From Dongia deserti (lineage in GTDB: Bacteria > Pseudomonadota > Alphaproteobacteria > Dongiales > Dongiaceae): a stretch of DNA of 64,000 bases. The stretch covers positions 1 through 64,000 of the forward strand of contig NZ_QORW01000022.1 of the NCBI RefSeq assembly GCF_003574735.1. The letters are read 5' to 3'. Made by a program: the position numbers and the translations under genes. The notes under the pieces were generated by a model. That model searched no databases, had not been told where the DNA came from, and worked only from the letters and a program-made list of their open reading frames with translations. This document shows positions 9,247 to 18,420 of the stretch, in pieces. Position 1 is the stretch's first letter. The number at the start of each line of letters is the position of its first letter.

Positions 9247-9275
9247 TTGCTGAGGGGGAGGGGCGTCGATAGAAT
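9247..9275 (+). promoter_or_regulatory. candidate sigma-70 promoter for xseB-ispA
   Basis: TTGCTG at 9247-9252, a 17-bp spacer and TAGAAT at 9270-9275 fit a housekeeping promoter, placed about 68 bp upstream of the xseB ATG. Only the motif is seen; start-site mapping would be needed. Confidence 0.4.
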
Positions 9276-9298
9276 GCCGCCCCGAATCATGGAATGGA

Positions 9299-9321
9299 CC
9301 CCGCGTTCGCCGGACGCGGGG
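9299..9321. terminator. GC-rich hairpin in the xseB leader
   Basis: A perfect 8-bp stem CCCCGCGT / ACGCGGGG with loop TCGCCGG, followed by CAATCGTTT. It lies 86 bp after the deacylase stop and 21 bp before the xseB ATG. It could end read-through from the deacylase gene or shape the xseB leader RNA; the weak T tract makes a full terminator uncertain. Confidence 0.4.
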
Positions 9322-9342
9322 CAATCGTTTAGAGGCAAGGGA

Positions 9343-9609
9343 ATGGCCCAGGACCAGGCGACCGGGACGAGCGTTCCGGCCGACATCGCAGCCTTGAGCT
9401 TTGAAGAGGCGCTGGCCGAGTTGCAGGAGCTGGTGAAGCGCCTGGAGCGCGGCGACAACAAGCTCGAGGACGCGATCAAGGCATACGAGCGCGGGGCGGC
9501 TTTGAAGCGCCATTGCGAGGCGAAGCTGCGCGAGGCGCAGCTCAAGGTCGAGAAGATTGTATTGTCCCAGGACGGCTCGGTGGGCGTCGAACCCACCAAG
9601 CTGGACTAG
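9343..9609 (+). CDS. xseB: exodeoxyribonuclease VII small subunit
   Basis: An 88-residue protein that joins XseA to form exonuclease VII, which degrades single-stranded DNA to oligonucleotides. The conserved XseB core is clear: [18 protein letters not shown], then [15 protein letters not shown] and [15 protein letters not shown], forming two long helices. ATG at 9343 is preceded by GGCAAGGGA; frames extending to 9247 add only low-complexity sequence and pass through the candidate hairpin. It is followed 33 bp later by ispA, the usual arrangement. xseA is not in this window. Confidence 0.92.
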   Translation: MAQDQATGTSVPADIAALSFEEALAELQELVKRLERGDNKLEDAIKAYERGAALKRHCEAKLREAQLKVEKIVLSQDGSVGVEPTKLD

Positions 9610-9642
9610 CCGTCGGAATTTCTTCTTCAGGGGATCTCACAT

Positions 9643-10527
9643 TTGTCGATCGAACGTGCATTGAACGAAGCCGCAGCGGCGGCCAATCGCATGCTGGACC
9701 AGCTGTTGCCGCCGGTGATGGGGGCGGAGGGGCGCGTGGTCGATGCCATGCGCTACGCCACCATGGGCGGCGGCAAGCGCATCCGGCCCTATCTGGTGAT
9801 CAATAGCGCGGGCTTGTTCGACGTGCATAGCGATTATGCGCTGCGCACGGCGGCCGCCGTCGAGATGCTGCATTGCTACAGCCTCGTGCACGACGATCTG
9901 CCGGCGATGGACAACAGCGACCTGCGCCGCGGCCGCCCGACGGCGCACAAGGAGTTCGACGAGGCGACGGCGATCCTGGCCGGCGACGGATTGCTCACCA
10001 TGGCGTTCGAGGTGCTGGCCGATCCGGCGACCCATCCCGATGGGCACGTGCGCGCCGACCTCGCGCACGCCCTGGCGAAGGCTGCCGGCGCGGCTGGGAT
10101 GGTGGGCGGGCAGATGATCGATTTGCTGGCGGAGCATGAGCGGCTCGATATCGGCGCCATTACGCGCCTGCAGCGGTTGAAGACGGGCGAGATCATCGCC
10201 TTCTCCTGCGAGGCCGGTGGCATCCTCGGCCACGCCCCGCCGCATATGCGCCAGGCCCTGGTGTCCTATGCCCACGATCTGGGCCTCGCGTTCCAGATCG
10301 TCGACGACCTGCTGGACGCCGAAGGCACCGCGGCCGAGACTGGCAAGCCGGTCGGCGCCGACGCGGCCGCGGGCAAGGCGACCTTCGTGTCGATCCTCGG
10401 GCTAGAGCGGGCGCGGGCGCAGGCGCGGCTGCTGGGTGATCAGGCCAATGGCCATCTGGAGATTTTCGGCGCCAAGGCGGATCCCCTGCGCTGGATGACC
10501 GACTTCGTGATCACCCGCAAGAGCTGA
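9643..10527 (+). CDS. ispA: polyprenyl / farnesyl diphosphate synthase
   Basis: A trans-isoprenyl diphosphate synthase of 294 residues that condenses isopentenyl diphosphate with DMAPP and GPP to give farnesyl diphosphate. The first Asp-rich motif is DDLPAMD at 84-90, with the arginine-rich stretch LRRGRPTAH after it; the second is DDLLD at 221-225. GGGKRIRPYL binds IPP. Residues before the first DDxxD (HCYSLVH) fit a short-chain, FPP-type enzyme. The start is TTG at 9643 with AGGGGA eight bases upstream. It lies directly behind xseB. Instead of dxs, the next gene is a MATE transporter. Confidence 0.93.
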   Translation: MSIERALNEAAAAANRMLDQLLPPVMGAEGRVVDAMRYATMGGGKRIRPYLVINSAGLFDVHSDYALRTAAAVEMLHCYSLVHDDLPAMDNSDLRRGRPTAHKEFDEATAILAGDGLLTMAFEVLADPATHPDGHVRADLAHALAKAAGAAGMVGGQMIDLLAEHERLDIGAITRLQRLKTGEIIAFSCEAGGILGHAPPHMRQALVSYAHDLGLAFQIVDDLLDAEGTAAETGKPVGADAAAGKATFVSILGLERARAQARLLGDQANGHLEIFGAKADPLRWMTDFVITRKS

Positions 10528-10560
10528 TCCTCAAGGGTCGTAAGCCGGAATGATGGACCC

Positions 10561-11961
10561 ATGTCGAGCGATATCACACACGCGGCCGTTGCTGCCGACA
10601 CGCTCGCCGTGGCGCCGAACTGGCGCCGTGAGGTCTGCGAGACGCTGATTCTGACCATCCCCATCGCGGGCGGCCTGCTCGCGGAAATGGGGATGGGTGT
10701 CATCGACTACAAAATGGCTGGAGAGCTGGGCGACGTTGCGCTCGGCGCCGCGAGCTATGGCCTGCAGCTGATCTTCACGGTGATGTTCTGGGGCATGGGG
10801 GCGATCGCGGCCACGGGTGCGGTGGGCGCGCAAGCGCATGGTGCCGACGACGCGGCAGCCGTCTCGCGTTCCATGCAGCAGGGCTTTGTGATGGCAACTC
10901 TTCTGAGTGTGCCCATCATCGGCCTGCTGCTCATCGCGCGTGAGGTGCTGCCCTATGTGGAGGACGATCCCGAAGTCGTGCGCCAGGTGCGCGCCATCGT
11001 GCTCTACGGCTTGGGCTGGGTGCCGCTGGCTTTCTGGTTCACCGTGCTGCGTAATTTCGTGACGGTGATGAGGCGGCCTACCATCGTCACGGTCTGTGCG
11101 ATCGCCGGCCTGCCTCTGGCCGTGCTGCTGAACTACATCTTCATGTACGGGAACTGGGGTGCGCCGGCGATGGGCGCGGCGGCGGTCGGCATGAACGGAA
11201 CCATCATTGCCGTTCTGCACCTAGTCATGATCGTCGTGTATGTGCAATTCGTCCCGCGCCTGCGCCATTACCGGGTATTTTCCGGGCTGCTGTCGGTCAA
11301 CAAGGAGATGATGCGCGAGCTGTTCCATGTCGGCATCCCGATCGCGCTCGCGTACCTGTTCGAGACTGGCCTGTTCTTCGTATCGACAGTGCTGATGGGT
11401 ATCATTTCCACCCAGGCCCTCGCGGCGCACAGCGTTGTCCTGAATGTCTGCGCGGTCAGCTTCATGGTGCCATATGCCTTGTCGCAGGCGGCAACCGTGC
11501 GCGTCGGCTATGCCGTCGGTGCCGGGCAGCTGCGGGCCGCGCGCCGGGCGGGCGACGTGGCGGTCGCGCTCGGGATCATGTGGATGCTGCTGGCGGCTGC
11601 CATCATGTGGTTCTGGCCACGCCTGCTGACCGGCTTTTACCTCGATTCCGCCGATCCGGCCAACCAGGCGGCGATCGTCATCGCCATCGAGCTGTTCGTG
11701 CTGGCGGCGATCTTCCAGGTGGTGGACGGCACTCAGGTGACGACACAAGGCGCGTTGCGCGGCCTCAAGGACACCAAGGTGCCGATGATCATCTGCGGCC
11801 TCGGTTACTGGGTCTTCGGCCTGGGCAGCGGCGTCGCCTTGGCTTTCCTGTTCGATCTGGGCGCAATCGGGTTGTGGTACGGCTTGGCCATCGGGCTAGC
11901 TGTTTCCGCGGCCCTGCTCTTGCTGCGCTGGCGCCGCCTGTCGGCGCGCCTCGTTGCCTGA
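10561..11961 (+). CDS. MATE family efflux transporter
   Basis: A 466-residue, 12-helix multidrug and toxin extrusion transporter that probably exports organic cations or other toxic compounds in exchange for H+ or Na+. The N-terminal half has the LILTIPIAGGLLAEMGMGVID segment, with a duplicated bundle after about residue 240 (FHVGIPIALAYLFETG). Gln and Gly-rich elements such as GAVGAQAHGADD and VDGTQVTTQGALRGLKDTKVPM are family hallmarks. Its TGA overlaps the tlyA ATG (TGATG), so the two are translationally coupled. It occupies the slot where dxs is found in many alphaproteobacteria. Substrate unknown. Confidence 0.9.
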   Translation: MSSDITHAAVAADTLAVAPNWRREVCETLILTIPIAGGLLAEMGMGVIDYKMAGELGDVALGAASYGLQLIFTVMFWGMGAIAATGAVGAQAHGADDAAAVSRSMQQGFVMATLLSVPIIGLLLIAREVLPYVEDDPEVVRQVRAIVLYGLGWVPLAFWFTVLRNFVTVMRRPTIVTVCAIAGLPLAVLLNYIFMYGNWGAPAMGAAAVGMNGTIIAVLHLVMIVVYVQFVPRLRHYRVFSGLLSVNKEMMRELFHVGIPIALAYLFETGLFFVSTVLMGIISTQALAAHSVVLNVCAVSFMVPYALSQAATVRVGYAVGAGQLRAARRAGDVAVALGIMWMLLAAAIMWFWPRLLTGFYLDSADPANQAAIVIAIELFVLAAIFQVVDGTQVTTQGALRGLKDTKVPMIICGLGYWVFGLGSGVALAFLFDLGAIGLWYGLAIGLAVSAALLLLRWRRLSARLVA

Positions 11962-12731
11962 TGGCGAGGGAACGCGCCGACAAGCTGCTGGTCGAGCGCG
12001 GCCTGGTCGAATCCCGCGCGAAGGCCCAGGCGCTGATCATGGCGGGCAAGGTCTTCAGCGCCGACCGCCGCATCGCCAAGGCCGGCGATCTGGTTCCCGA
12101 TGACGCGCCGCTGGATGTGAAGGGCCAGGACCATCCCTGGGTCTCGCGCGGCGGCTTGAAGCTGGCGCATGCTCTTTCCCATTTCGCGCTCGATCCCACA
12201 GGCGCGATCGCCATCGACGTGGGTGCCTCGACGGGCGGCTTCACCGACGTGCTCCTGGCTCATGGCGCGGCGAAGGTTTATGCGGTCGATGTCGGCCACG
12301 GCCAGCTTGCCTGGAAGCTGCGCAACGATCCGCATGTCGTGGTGCTGGAGCGCACGAACGCGCGCCATCTTTCGCCCAAGGAGATTCCGGAGCCGACCGA
12401 TTGGGTGGTATGCGACGCGAGCTTCATCGGCCTGGAGACCGTGCTGCCCACCGCCTTATCCTTGACCAAGCCCACTGCAATGGCGGTTGCCCTCATCAAG
12501 CCGCAATTCGAGGTTGGCCCCGATCGTGTCGGCAAGGGCGGCGTGGTGCGCGACCCGGCCCTGCATCAAGAGGTGTGCGAGCGCATCCACGCCTGGTTCC
12601 AGCGTCAGCCGGGATGGTCGGTGCTTGGCATCGTGGAAAGTCCGATCCTGGGTCCCGAAGGGAACAAGGAGTTCCTCATCGCCGCGCGCAAGTCGCCAGT
12701 CCAACCGACATCCACAAAGGAGGAACCATGA
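11961..12731 (+). CDS. tlyA: TlyA family rRNA 2'-O-methyltransferase
   Basis: A 256-residue SAM-dependent RNA methyltransferase; characterised TlyA proteins methylate 2'-OH groups of 16S C1409 and 23S C1920. An S4 RNA-binding domain covers about residues 3-62 (ADKLLVERGLVESRAKAQ). The FtsJ-like Rossmann domain follows: WVSRGGLKLAHAL with the catalytic Lys region, AIDVGASTGGFTDVLL (SAM motif I), VVCDASFIGL and ALIKPQFEVG. ATG at 11961 overlaps the MATE stop, and its own stop overlaps the next ATG. The neighbourhood with ispA and xseB is the common one. Confidence 0.9.
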   Translation: MARERADKLLVERGLVESRAKAQALIMAGKVFSADRRIAKAGDLVPDDAPLDVKGQDHPWVSRGGLKLAHALSHFALDPTGAIAIDVGASTGGFTDVLLAHGAAKVYAVDVGHGQLAWKLRNDPHVVVLERTNARHLSPKEIPEPTDWVVCDASFIGLETVLPTALSLTKPTAMAVALIKPQFEVGPDRVGKGGVVRDPALHQEVCERIHAWFQRQPGWSVLGIVESPILGPEGNKEFLIAARKSPVQPTSTKEEP

Positions 12732-13162
12732 AAATCGCGTTCGCATCGTGGCAGTTCTGGGCTGCGCTGTCCGCGATCTCTGCTGCGCTGACTGCGATCT
12801 TCGCCAAAGTCGGCGTCGAGGCGGTCAACTCGGACTTCGCGACTTTCATCCGCACCATCGTGATCATGCTGGTGCTGGCAGCCATGCTTACCGCAGCGGG
12901 CGAGTGGCAGAATCCGGCCTCGATCTCGAGCCGCACGTACTTGTTCCTTGTCCTCTCCGGTCTCGCGACTGGCGCGTCGTGGCTGTGCTATTTCCGTGCC
13001 CTGAAGCTGGGCGACGCCGCCCGCGTGGCACCGATCGACAAGCTGAGCGTCGTCCTGGTCGCCGTGTTCGGCACCTTTTTCCTGAGCGAGAAACTGTCGC
13101 TCGCCAACTGGCTGGGCGTCGCCCTCATCGCCGGCGGCGCGATCCTGGTGGCGACGAAATAG
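12728..13162 (+). CDS. half-size EamA/DMT family transporter
   Basis: A 144-residue membrane protein with about five hydrophobic helices and one EamA repeat, compared with two in normal DMT transporters of about 300 residues. Signature parts include FWAALSAISAALTAIFAKVG at the start, DFATFIRTIVIM, GLATGASWLCYFRALKLGDAARVAPIDKLSVVLVAVF and a final WLGVALIAGGAILVA. Such single-repeat proteins act as homodimers or heterodimers. ATG at 12728 overlaps the tlyA stop (ATGA) with AGGAGGA just upstream, so expression is coupled. Substrate unknown. It converges on sppA with only 4 bp between stops. Confidence 0.85.
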   Translation: MKIAFASWQFWAALSAISAALTAIFAKVGVEAVNSDFATFIRTIVIMLVLAAMLTAAGEWQNPASISSRTYLFLVLSGLATGASWLCYFRALKLGDAARVAPIDKLSVVLVAVFGTFFLSEKLSLANWLGVALIAGGAILVATK

Positions 13163-13166
13163 CTCC

Positions 13167-14948
13167 TTACTCGACTCCCCCATTCACCACCAGCGGCGGC
13201 GACCACAGCAGGACCGCATCGGGCTGCTCGATCAGCGGGCGGAGTGCGCGCGCCAGTTCGCTGGCTCCTGGAACTAGCGCGGCGTTCTCCCTCAGCGCAG
13301 GCGCCGCCGCTCCGCCGCGCATGAACTCGCTGACCAGGCTCTCCCAGCGCTGCTCCTCGGACGGATAGCTGACCAGTGCGACGCCGGTCTCTTGCGCGAT
13401 CTTGGTCTCCTGCTTGGCGAGGCGGATCGCCGTGCTGAGCCCGCCGAGTTCATCCACCAGGCCGCGCGCCTGGGCATCGGCCCCCGTCCAGACCTGGCCC
13501 TTCGCGGCTTCCTCGACCTCCTCCGGCGAGAGCTTGCGGCCGCTCGCGACCTTGCCAATGAAGTCGGCGTAGATCTCGTCCAGCCGGCTCTGCAGCTTGG
13601 CCCAGGCCTCCGGCGAATAGTCGCGATTGACGCTATTGGTGCCGGCGGCGGCCCCGGACTGCACGCCCTCGAAATTGATGTTGAGGTTGCTCCACAGCTC
13701 GGTCAGCACCGGCTTGCCCGCGAACACGCCGATCGAGCCGGTAATGGTTCCCGGCTGCGAGACGATCTTGGTGGCGGGCGCGGCGATGAAATAGCCGCCT
13801 GACGCTGCCTGCCAGCCGAAGCTCGCGATCACCGGGATGCCGAGCTCGCGCGCCCGCGCCACTTCACGCCAGATCGCATCGGCCCCGACATACGAGCCGC
13901 CCGGCGAATCGATCCGGAAGATGATGGCGCGCACGCGGTCGTTGATGGCGTCGGTGAAGGCCTGGACGATGGTGTCGGAGCCGAGGGCGCCGGCATCGCC
14001 GAACGGATCGGTCTCGCTGTCGCCCAGGATCACCGGCCCGTTGCCGCGGATGATCGCGAAGCGCGGCGCCGAGGCGGAGGATTCCGGAATCTGCGCGGCA
14101 TATTCCGCGATGTCGACGGACGCATCCTCGCCCAGCACGCCATAAGTTACGGCCGCAGCCTGGTCCCAGTAGCTGAGTTCATCCACCATGCCTTCGTTCT
14201 TGGCCTCGTCGGCATTCCATGGCGAATTGTCGATCCAGCGGCGCACGATGCTGACATCCTTTTTGCGGTCGCCGGCGATGCCGTCCACCACCTGCGTCAG
14301 CCACGAATCCGTCAGCTGCTGCAGATTTTCGCGTAACGGCACAGGCATGGCGGTTTCGGTGAAGAGGTCAGGCGCGCCCTTGTACTCCTTGCGCTTGCTG
14401 ACCCGCGGCTGGATGCCGAGCCAATTGAGCGCGGCGCGCATGAACGGCTGCTCGAGTATGAAGCCCATCAGCCCGACTTCGCCCGACGGCTGCAGGAAGA
14501 TCCGGTCGGCACTAGCCGCCGCGTAATAATGTAGGGTGCCGTCGCCGGCTTCGCCAAAGGATTCGGCGAAGGCATGGATCGGCTTGCTGCTAGCGTGGAA
14601 ACCGGTGAGGGCATCGCGGATCTCCTGCGCTTCGGCGATGTTGAGCGGACCGCGGCCGACCTTGAGCATCACGCCTTTCACGCGGCTGTCGGTGGCGGCG
14701 GCCTCCAGGCCCAGCACAATATCCTCGATGGTCGGCTTGCCGATCGGTGCAAAGGGCAGCGTGATATGTTCCTTTGCCAATCCTTCACTGAGATCGATGG
14801 TGAGGACGGCCTGATCGGGAACCTGGATGCGCGGCTTCGCCAACTCTTCGAAGAAAAAGAAACCGACCACGACCATGGCGACGATGGCGATGCCGATCAA
14901 TGCCAGAAGCCAGAATATGAACCGCACAACAAAGCGGAGAAAGCCCAT
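13167..14948 (-). CDS. sppA: signal peptide peptidase SppA, 67K type
   Basis: A membrane-anchored Ser/Lys protease of 593 residues that degrades cleaved signal peptides. One N-terminal transmembrane helix (about 9-33) anchors two tandem S49 domains facing the periplasm. The catalytic Lys is K190 in KRKEYKGAPDLF (aligning with E. coli K209) and the nucleophile is S383 in WQAASGGYFIA (E. coli S409). RIDSPGGS at about 345-352 is the conserved loop before the nucleophile. Length matches the long E. coli-type enzyme, not the 36K SohB/short form. A promoter-like pair lies upstream in the gap shared with the divergent RNA methyltransferase. Confidence 0.93.
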   Translation of the reverse strand: MGFLRFVVRFIFWLLALIGIAIVAMVVVGFFFFEELAKPRIQVPDQAVLTIDLSEGLAKEHITLPFAPIGKPTIEDIVLGLEAAATDSRVKGVMLKVGRGPLNIAEAQEIRDALTGFHASSKPIHAFAESFGEAGDGTLHYYAAASADRIFLQPSGEVGLMGFILEQPFMRAALNWLGIQPRVSKRKEYKGAPDLFTETAMPVPLRENLQQLTDSWLTQVVDGIAGDRKKDVSIVRRWIDNSPWNADEAKNEGMVDELSYWDQAAAVTYGVLGEDASVDIAEYAAQIPESSASAPRFAIIRGNGPVILGDSETDPFGDAGALGSDTIVQAFTDAINDRVRAIIFRIDSPGGSYVGADAIWREVARARELGIPVIASFGWQAASGGYFIAAPATKIVSQPGTITGSIGVFAGKPVLTELWSNLNINFEGVQSGAAAGTNSVNRDYSPEAWAKLQSRLDEIYADFIGKVASGRKLSPEEVEEAAKGQVWTGADAQARGLVDELGGLSTAIRLAKQETKIAQETGVALVSYPSEEQRWESLVSEFMRGGAAAPALRENAALVPGASELARALRPLIEQPDAVLLWSPPLVVNGGVE

Positions 14949-15000
14949 TTCACCAATCCGTCTTTTTTGTTGCCCCGGAACCGGGCGCCATCATAAGCCA

Positions 15001-15028
15001 GCTATATCGCCTGTGTCTTGATGATCAA
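15001..15028 (-). promoter_or_regulatory. candidate sigma-70 promoter for sppA
   Basis: On the minus strand TTGATC (15028-15023), a 16-bp spacer and TATAGC (15006-15001) lie about 55 bp upstream of the sppA ATG, in the 85-bp divergent gap. Motif match only. Confidence 0.35.
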
Positions 15029-15033
15029 ATGGC

Positions 15034-16311
15034 ATGAGCCGAACAGATAGCGCGACCGACGACAAAGTGGAACTGGTCACCACCGCCATGGGCGGGCAGG
15101 GCGACGCCATCGCAGCGTGGCAGGGCAAGCGGGTGTTCGTGCCCAACGCCTTGCCGGGCGAGCGGGTGCGCGCCCGCCTGCGGTCGGCAACCGGCGGAGA
15201 CCTGGCCGCGACCGCGGTCGAGATTCTCGATCCCTCGCCGGATCGCGTCGGCCCGTCACGTGAAACCTGCGGCGGCTGCGCCCTGCAGCATTGGGCGGAG
15301 CCGGCGTATCGCATCTGGAAGATCGATCTGGTGCGCCAGGCGCTAAGCCATCGCGGCCTCGGCATCCCGGCGCGCATGGAGACGGTGTTCGTGCCGCCGG
15401 CGACACGCCGGCGGGCGGAGTTCGCTGCGGCAAAGCACGGCGGCGCGATCCGGCTCGGATTCCACGCGCGCGGCAGCAGCGACATTGTCGACCGGCACGA
15501 ATGCCCGATCCTGGTGCCGGCGCTCCGCGCGCTGATGACGCCGCTGCGCAGGGCTTTGGGCGAGATTCTGAACGCGGGGCAGAGCGCGGACATTCTGGCG
15601 ACCGAGACCCTCACGGGCATCGATCTGCTGATCACGGCTGACGAGCCGCCGAACGCCGCAGGGCGCGCGACCCTGGCACGGCTCGCGGCGGGCAGCAACA
15701 TTGCCCGCATGGGCTGGCAGGGACAACGTGGCTCGCCGGAGCCGATCGTATTGTTGCAGCCGCCGCAGGTGCGGTTCGGCGACGTGCTGGTCGACCTGCC
15801 GATGCCGCCCTTCTTGCAGCCGAGCGCGGAGGGCGAGGCGGCACTGAAATCGGCGGTGCTCTCCATGATCGGAAAACCCAAGAAGATCGCTGAGCTCTAT
15901 GCCGGTGCCGGCACCTTCACCTTCGACCTGGCGAAGATCGGGAAAGTGCACGCCGTCGAAGGGAGCAAACCGGCGCTTGCCGCACTGGAGCAGGCAGCTA
16001 ACCGTGCCCAGCTTGGGCACCGCATCACCACGGAAGCGCGGGACCTGGAGCGCGCACCGCTCACCTTCCAGGAACTGAAGAACGTCGATGTCGTCGTATT
16101 CGATCCGCCGCGCGCTGGCGCCAAGGCGCAATCGGAGATGCTGGCGAAGGCGCGCGTGAAGCGGATCGTCGCGGTCTCCTGCAACCCCGCCACCTTCGCG
16201 CGCGATGCGCGGGCGCTGGTGGATGGCGGCTACGACTTTACCGCAATCACCATCGTCGACCAGTTCATCTGGTCGCCGCATATCGAGCTGGTGGCGGAAT
16301 TCCGGCGGTGA
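15034..16311 (+). CDS. class I SAM-dependent RNA (uracil-5-)-methyltransferase, RlmD/RumA family
   Basis: A 425-residue Fe-S-dependent uridine C5 methyltransferase, probably acting on 23S rRNA (U1939 or U747 in E. coli numbering). It opens with a TRAM-like RNA-binding segment (AMGGQGDAIAAW to PGERVRARL). The 4Fe-4S cysteines are seen in ETCGGCALQHW and RHECPIL. The SAM domain has IAELYAGAGTFTFDLA, and VVFDPPRAGA is followed by the catalytic Cys in AVSCNPATFARDA. ATG at 15034 is the first good start. Which uridine is modified cannot be decided here. It converges on aroC with 46 bp between stops. Confidence 0.9.
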   Translation: MSRTDSATDDKVELVTTAMGGQGDAIAAWQGKRVFVPNALPGERVRARLRSATGGDLAATAVEILDPSPDRVGPSRETCGGCALQHWAEPAYRIWKIDLVRQALSHRGLGIPARMETVFVPPATRRRAEFAAAKHGGAIRLGFHARGSSDIVDRHECPILVPALRALMTPLRRALGEILNAGQSADILATETLTGIDLLITADEPPNAAGRATLARLAAGSNIARMGWQGQRGSPEPIVLLQPPQVRFGDVLVDLPMPPFLQPSAEGEAALKSAVLSMIGKPKKIAELYAGAGTFTFDLAKIGKVHAVEGSKPALAALEQAANRAQLGHRITTEARDLERAPLTFQELKNVDVVVFDPPRAGAKAQSEMLAKARVKRIVAVSCNPATFARDARALVDGGYDFTAITIVDQFIWSPHIELVAEFRR

Positions 16312-16318
16312 TGAACGC

Positions 16319-16355
16319 GCGCTTCAGATAATCGGAGTGGAAGAACGTGAAGCGC
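16319..16355. terminator. inverted repeat between convergent genes
   Basis: GCGCTTCA at 16319-16326 pairs with TGAAGCGC at 16348-16355 across 21 bases, exactly in the gap between the convergent RNA methyltransferase and aroC stops. The long loop and lack of T tracts make its role as a bidirectional terminator tentative. Confidence 0.3.
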
Positions 16356-16357
16356 CG

Positions 16358-17452
16358 CTAATCCACCCCGCACTGCGCGCGGTGGCGCAGCAGGTGGTCG
16401 GCGAGCACGACCGCCATCATGGCTTCTCCGATCGGCACGGCGCGGATGCCGACGCAGGGGTCGTGGCGGCCGGTGGTGACGACGTCGATCTCCTCGCCGG
16501 CGGTGTTGATGCTCTTGCGCGGCTGGCTGATCGACGACGTGGGCTTGACCGCAAAGCGCACGATGACGTCTTGACCGGTCGAGATACCGCCCAGGATGCC
16601 GCCCGCCATGTTGGAGAGGAACTTGAGCTTGCCGTCCTCCCCGATGCGCATCTGGTCGGCGTTCTCCTCGCCGCGCAGCGCCGCGGCCGCGAAGCCGGCG
16701 CCGATCTCCACGCCCTTGACGGCGTTGATGCCCATCATCGCGCTGGCCAGGTCGGCATCGAGCTTTCCATAGATCGGCGCGCCGAGGCCGACCGGCACGC
16801 CGGACGCAATCACCTCGACCACGGCCCCGATCGATGAGCCGGCCTTACGCGTCTTGTCCAGCAACGCCTCCCATTGCGGCACGACCTGCGCGTCAGGGCT
16901 CCAGAAACTGTTGCGTTCCGTTTCCGCCCAATCCCAGCGCGTGCGGGCAATGCTGAGGCTACCGATCTGGATCAGCGCGCCGCGGATCTCTACCGGATCC
17001 GGCAGCAGATACGCCAGTACCTTGCGCGCGATCGCGCCCGCCGCCACGCGCGAGGCGGTCTCCCGCGCGGAGGATCGCCCGCCGCCGCGGTAGTCGCGGA
17101 TGCCGTGATACTTGGCCCAATAGGTGAAGTCGGCGTGGCCGGGGCGGAACTGGTCCTTGATCCCGCTGTAATCCTTGCTGCGCTGATCCTCGTTCCGGAT
17201 CATGAGCGAGATCGGCGTGCCGGTGGTCTTGCCCTCGAACACGCCCGAGAGAATCTGTACCGTGTCGCTCTCACGCCGCTGCGTGACGAAACGCGACTGG
17301 CCGGGCTTGCGCTTGTCGAGCCAAGTCTGGATGTCCGCCTCCGCGAGTTCGATGCCGGGCGGCGTGCCGTCGACCACGCAGCCGATCGCCGGCCCGTGGC
17401 TTTCGCCCCAGGTGGTGAAGCGGAACAGATGGCCGAAGCTGTTATGCGACAT
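16358..17452 (-). CDS. aroC: chorismate synthase
   Basis: The last shikimate-pathway enzyme: it eliminates phosphate from EPSP to form chorismate, using reduced FMN. All three signature regions are seen: GESHGPAIG close to the start, [18 protein letters not shown] in the middle and [17 protein letters not shown] near the end. The ATG at 17452 ([10 protein letters not shown]) gives 364 residues, the family's usual length; the frame stays open upstream to 17794 only because it runs antisense-free through fabI in another frame. fabI lies 8 bp upstream on the same strand, so the two are probably one transcript. Confidence 0.96.
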   Translation of the reverse strand: MSHNSFGHLFRFTTWGESHGPAIGCVVDGTPPGIELAEADIQTWLDKRKPGQSRFVTQRRESDTVQILSGVFEGKTTGTPISLMIRNEDQRSKDYSGIKDQFRPGHADFTYWAKYHGIRDYRGGGRSSARETASRVAAGAIARKVLAYLLPDPVEIRGALIQIGSLSIARTRWDWAETERNSFWSPDAQVVPQWEALLDKTRKAGSSIGAVVEVIASGVPVGLGAPIYGKLDADLASAMMGINAVKGVEIGAGFAAAALRGEENADQMRIGEDGKLKFLSNMAGGILGGISTGQDVIVRFAVKPTSSISQPRKSINTAGEEIDVVTTGRHDPCVGIRAVPIGEAMMAVVLADHLLRHRAQCGVD

Positions 17453-17460
17453 CCGCTCGC

Positions 17461-18303
17461 CTAACCTTTGCGCTCGGCAAAGTCCGTCAGCATCTTGGCC
17501 AGCTCGCCCGCCGCATCGGTGCGCATCATGCCGACCACGTTGTAGCCGCTGTCGACATGGTGCAGCTCGCCGGTCACGCCGCGCGACAGATCGCTCAGCA
17601 GATAGAGGCTGGCGCCGCCTACATCCTCGATGGTGACGTTGCGCGCCAGCGGCGAGTTGAGCTCGTTCCAGCGCAGGATGTGCCGGAAGTCGCCGATGCC
17701 GGACGCCGCCAGCGTCTTGATCGGCCCGGCGGAGATCGCATTGACCCGGATCTGCTGCTCGCCGAGATCGGCGGCGAGATAGCGCACCGAGCATTCCAGC
17801 GCGGCCTTGGCGACGCCCATCACGTTGTAGTGCGGCATCACGCGCTCGGCGCCGAAGTAGGAGAGAGTGAGGAGACTGCCGCCGTTCGGCATGAGGTGTC
17901 GCGCACGCTCCGCCACCGCCGTAAAGGAGTAGCAGGAGACGTCCATGGTCTGCTGGAAGTTGGCGCGGCTTGTCGTGACGTATTGGCCCTTCAGCTCCTC
18001 CTTATCGGAGAAGGCGATGGCATGCACCACGAAATCGAGACTGCCCCAAGCCTGTTTCACGGCCGCGAAGGTGGCGTCGAGGCTGGCATCGTCGGTGACC
18101 TCGCACGGTAGCACGAGGGACGAGCCGAGCGATTCCGCCAGCGGTTTCACCCGCTTCTGCAGCGCTTCGCCCTGGAAGGTGAAGGCCAGCTCCGCGCCGG
18201 CCTCGTGCGCGGCCTTGGCGATGCCCCAGGCGATCGAGCGATCATTAGCGACCCCCATGATCAGGCCGCGCTTGCCGGCCATCAGGCCGCTCTTGGAGTT
18301 CAT
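17461..18303 (-). CDS. fabI: enoyl-[acyl-carrier-protein] reductase FabI
   Basis: NADH-dependent reductase for the last step of each fatty-acid elongation cycle; the target of triclosan. A 280-residue SDR-type protein with [17 protein letters not shown] at the nucleotide site and the FabI catalytic Tyr and Lys seen as the YNVMGVAK segment (Tyr-x6-Lys), followed by [18 protein letters not shown]. The start is the ATG at 18303 (MNSKSGL), 8-9 bases after GGCAGG; an in-frame GTG at 18318 would add five residues. A promoter-like pair lies 48-75 bp upstream. aroC follows 8 bp downstream. Confidence 0.95.
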   Translation of the reverse strand: MNSKSGLMAGKRGLIMGVANDRSIAWGIAKAAHEAGAELAFTFQGEALQKRVKPLAESLGSSLVLPCEVTDDASLDATFAAVKQAWGSLDFVVHAIAFSDKEELKGQYVTTSRANFQQTMDVSCYSFTAVAERARHLMPNGGSLLTLSYFGAERVMPHYNVMGVAKAALECSVRYLAADLGEQQIRVNAISAGPIKTLAASGIGDFRHILRWNELNSPLARNVTIEDVGGASLYLLSDLSRGVTGELHHVDSGYNVVGMMRTDAAGELAKMLTDFAERKG

Positions 18304-18350
18304 TGAAGTACCTGCCACAACATCTTGATATCTTTACCGGAATCACAGGC

Positions 18351-18378
18351 ATCCTACACCAATGCCGGGGTGGGTCAA
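18351..18378 (-). promoter_or_regulatory. candidate sigma-70 promoter for fabI-aroC
   Basis: On the minus strand TTGACC (18378-18373), a 16-bp spacer and TAGGAT (18356-18351) precede the fabI ATG by 48 bp. The -35 box overlaps the loop of the hairpin at 18364-18389. Motif match only. Confidence 0.45.
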
Positions 18379-18389
18379 TGAACCCCGGC
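18364..18389. terminator. hairpin between the dnaJ-like gene and fabI
   Basis: GCCGGGGT at 18364-18371 pairs perfectly with ACCCCGGC at 18382-18389 around a 10-base loop. It lies 32 bp after the stop of the minus-strand dnaJ-like gene and could separate its transcript from fabI. No T run follows, so intrinsic termination is uncertain. Confidence 0.4.
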
Positions 18390-18420
18390 GCGGTGTGGGA
18401 ATGGGTCGCAGAACAGGGGT

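Noticed and set aside
13167-14948. Possible loss of the SppA catalytic Lys (ADRIFL segment)
   Set aside because: Recounting the E. coli sequence places its K209 in the GTYKSAVEPF block; here that block is KRKEYKGAPDLF with K190 present.
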